A DNA stretch of 64,000 nt, taken from Pomacea canaliculata (Eukaryota > Mollusca > Gastropoda > Architaenioglossa > Ampullariidae). Under the pieces are notes generated by a model. It was not told where the DNA came from. It ran no database searches and worked only from the letters and a program-made list of their open reading frames with translations. The position numbers were made by a program, and so were the translations under genes. Of this stretch, positions 62,457-64,000 are shown in pieces; position 1 is the stretch's first letter; every line of letters starts with the position of its first letter. The stretch spans positions 25,302,927-25,366,926 of the forward strand of contig NC_037594.1 in the NCBI RefSeq assembly GCF_003073045.1. Direction: 5' to 3'.

Positions 62457-62748
62457 TCTAGTCTTGCTTCACAACAACCTAAAGGTTACAGGACTACTCA
62501 ATAAAGATTATCAGTTGAAAAATAAGATTATATAAGCATAAGACAAACTGAAGTAAAAATTAACAGCGCTTATCATGTTGGGAAAAAAGTTGATTCTTCT
62601 GATAAAAAATATTTTTTGTTAATAAAGCAATGTTTGATCATGTTGTCACTGTGATGTATCCACGCAGCAAATAGAGTAAATTTTATCGGATATTTTTCAA
62701 ACATTAATGTTCTAAAAATTAAGACACTGATAAATCTATTAACACTGA

Positions 62749-63902
62749 AGGTCGTTAAAAAGTTCTAAGCCTCACCCAGAAGGAGTTGCAGAAACGAGAC
62801 AGTTTTTTACAACTTTTCTTTATAGTCCCTTTTGACATCAATGCACTTGGTCCAACGATGTTCAAGCATTGCAGTCCCATCATGGAAGAAGGGGGCATCC
62901 TGGAGTATCAAAAATTCCTCCACTGCACGTGACCTCATCCTTGTTTCAAAAAATAGCGACCTCATTGGTGGGATTTGAGTTTAGGAAACAGGTAGAAGTG
63001 AGATGGAATAAGTCTTGTGAGTAAGGGGCTGTTTCAACTACTGCAACCTGAGGAGAGTGAACGGGTGCATTATCCTGGAGCAAGAGCACATCTGCCTTCA
63101 GCTTCCCTCTGCATTTCAACTTGACTAATTCTGATGCATAGTGCTATCCATTAATAGTTCTTCCCTTTTGCATGATTACGCCTACAGAAGCCATCACCTT
63201 GCCAACCTTTGCTGCCTGCTTCAGTTTTTTTGGAGGTGGAGAACCAGTTTCCACTGTTTGCTTTGAATCTTTGATTCAGGTTCGAAGTGATGAACCCATG
63301 TTTCATTTTGAGTTACTAATCTGTGGTAGAAATTCTCAGGGGCAGCCTTAAAGTGAGTCAGAAGTGTTCTGGAAATGTCAGCATGGCTCTGGCGTTAGCA
63401 TTCTTGAGACCCTTCTTGCAGACAGCTTGCTCATCCCCAGGATTTCAATTAAAACAGTGTGGACTGAACCAGAACTAAAGCCTATGGACTTAGCTGTCTG
63501 CTGGACAGTAAGACCTCTGTCATCCAAAACCATTTGGTGAATGGCATTAACGATTATCAGTGGTTGAAATTTTTGGACGACCTGACCCTGTCACGCTTGA
63601 ATTCAGCATCCACTTCTTAACAGTTGCATAGGAAGAGGAGTCCTCAGCAAGTGTCTATACCATGTCATGGATTTTCTTGGGTGTGATACCTTTGTTTTGC
63701 ATACTTTATGACTGCTGGGGCCCCTGTTTTGTCCATTTTGAGATTTGTCGCACTACCCTTCACCTTCGTATGGGCCTCACCCACACAAAACAGAAATCTA
63801 TATTAATTTTTCTAGTTTTATAAGAAGTGATTGTGTGTTACCACTACAAAAAAGTTTCAGCTATGGTTTTGGGTGGGGCTTAAAACTTTCTAAACGACCC
63901 TT
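62749..63902 (-). mobile_element. Mariner DNA transposon, decayed
   Basis: About 1.15 kb between imperfect inverted ends: 'ggtcgttaaaaagttctaag' at the left and, reversed, 'aagggtcgtttagaaagttt' at the right, both continuing into 'aagcc(c/t)caccc'. The transposase relic reads from an ATG at 63736 (MDKTGAPAVIKYAKQRYHTQ, with later pieces matching the 'DMV-TLAEDSSSYATVKKW' start of mariner transposases) to 'ALMSKGTIKKSC' near the left end. In-frame stops occur within 25 codons and frames shift, so it is inactive. Confidence 0.8.
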
Positions 63903-64000
63903 GTATGTTGGTCAGCTTCCATTCGGAGAGTGGATATATCCTACTAGACAAACAGCACTAGTCTCTTTGATACATATGTCACGGTCATAGGTCATTTCAC

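Overview
The window is animal nuclear DNA: AT-rich, with GT–AG introns, AATAAA poly(A) signals, many microsatellites and many transposon relics. RTE- and CR1-type LINE fragments, a tRNA-headed SINE and short secreted-peptide precursor genes fit a lophotrochozoan, most likely a gastropod mollusc. The phylum is inferred from overall character, not from a diagnostic marker.

Left part (about 0.4–24 kb, + strand): a tandem array of four related small multi-exon genes (copy 0, 5' end off-window; copies 1, 2 and 3) that I do not recognise as a named family. Copies 1–3 start with a near-identical leucine-rich signal peptide in a 64-nt exon. A pro-region follows, built largely from 51-nt, phase 1–1 exons that each encode 17 residues, then an 'N-N/S/D-L' exon. 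Two tiny exons encode the C-terminus. In copies 0, 1 and 3 this places two cysteines 10 or 11 residues apart, and copy 3 ends in Cys-Gly-Arg-Lys-Arg-Arg, the textbook signal for an amidated, single-disulfide peptide. Copies 0 and 1 lie in a segmental duplication of about 4 kb. Mini- and microsatellites are dense here. This array is the most novel content of the window.

Middle (29.3–59.3 kb, - strand): one 30-kb gene, the orthologue of EPB41L5/Yurt (FERM protein of the Crumbs polarity system), reconstructed as 18 coding exons whose phases agree everywhere except at one FERM junction where an exon was not found. It has the FERM lobes, the FERM-adjacent segment, a long tail with three NPF-acidic motifs, and the C-terminal TTEL also present in vertebrate EPB41L5. 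Its introns hold an RTE-like LINE with a perfect 14-bp target duplication, CR1-like LINE pieces, a SINE, inverted-repeat elements and a possible solo LTR.

Right part: TMEM177 (+ strand, two coding exons, 314 aa, mitochondrial cytochrome oxidase assembly) is head-to-head with the EPB41L5 gene across about 1.2 kb. A decayed mariner transposon follows at 62.7–63.9 kb. The three gene units show no obvious functional link.
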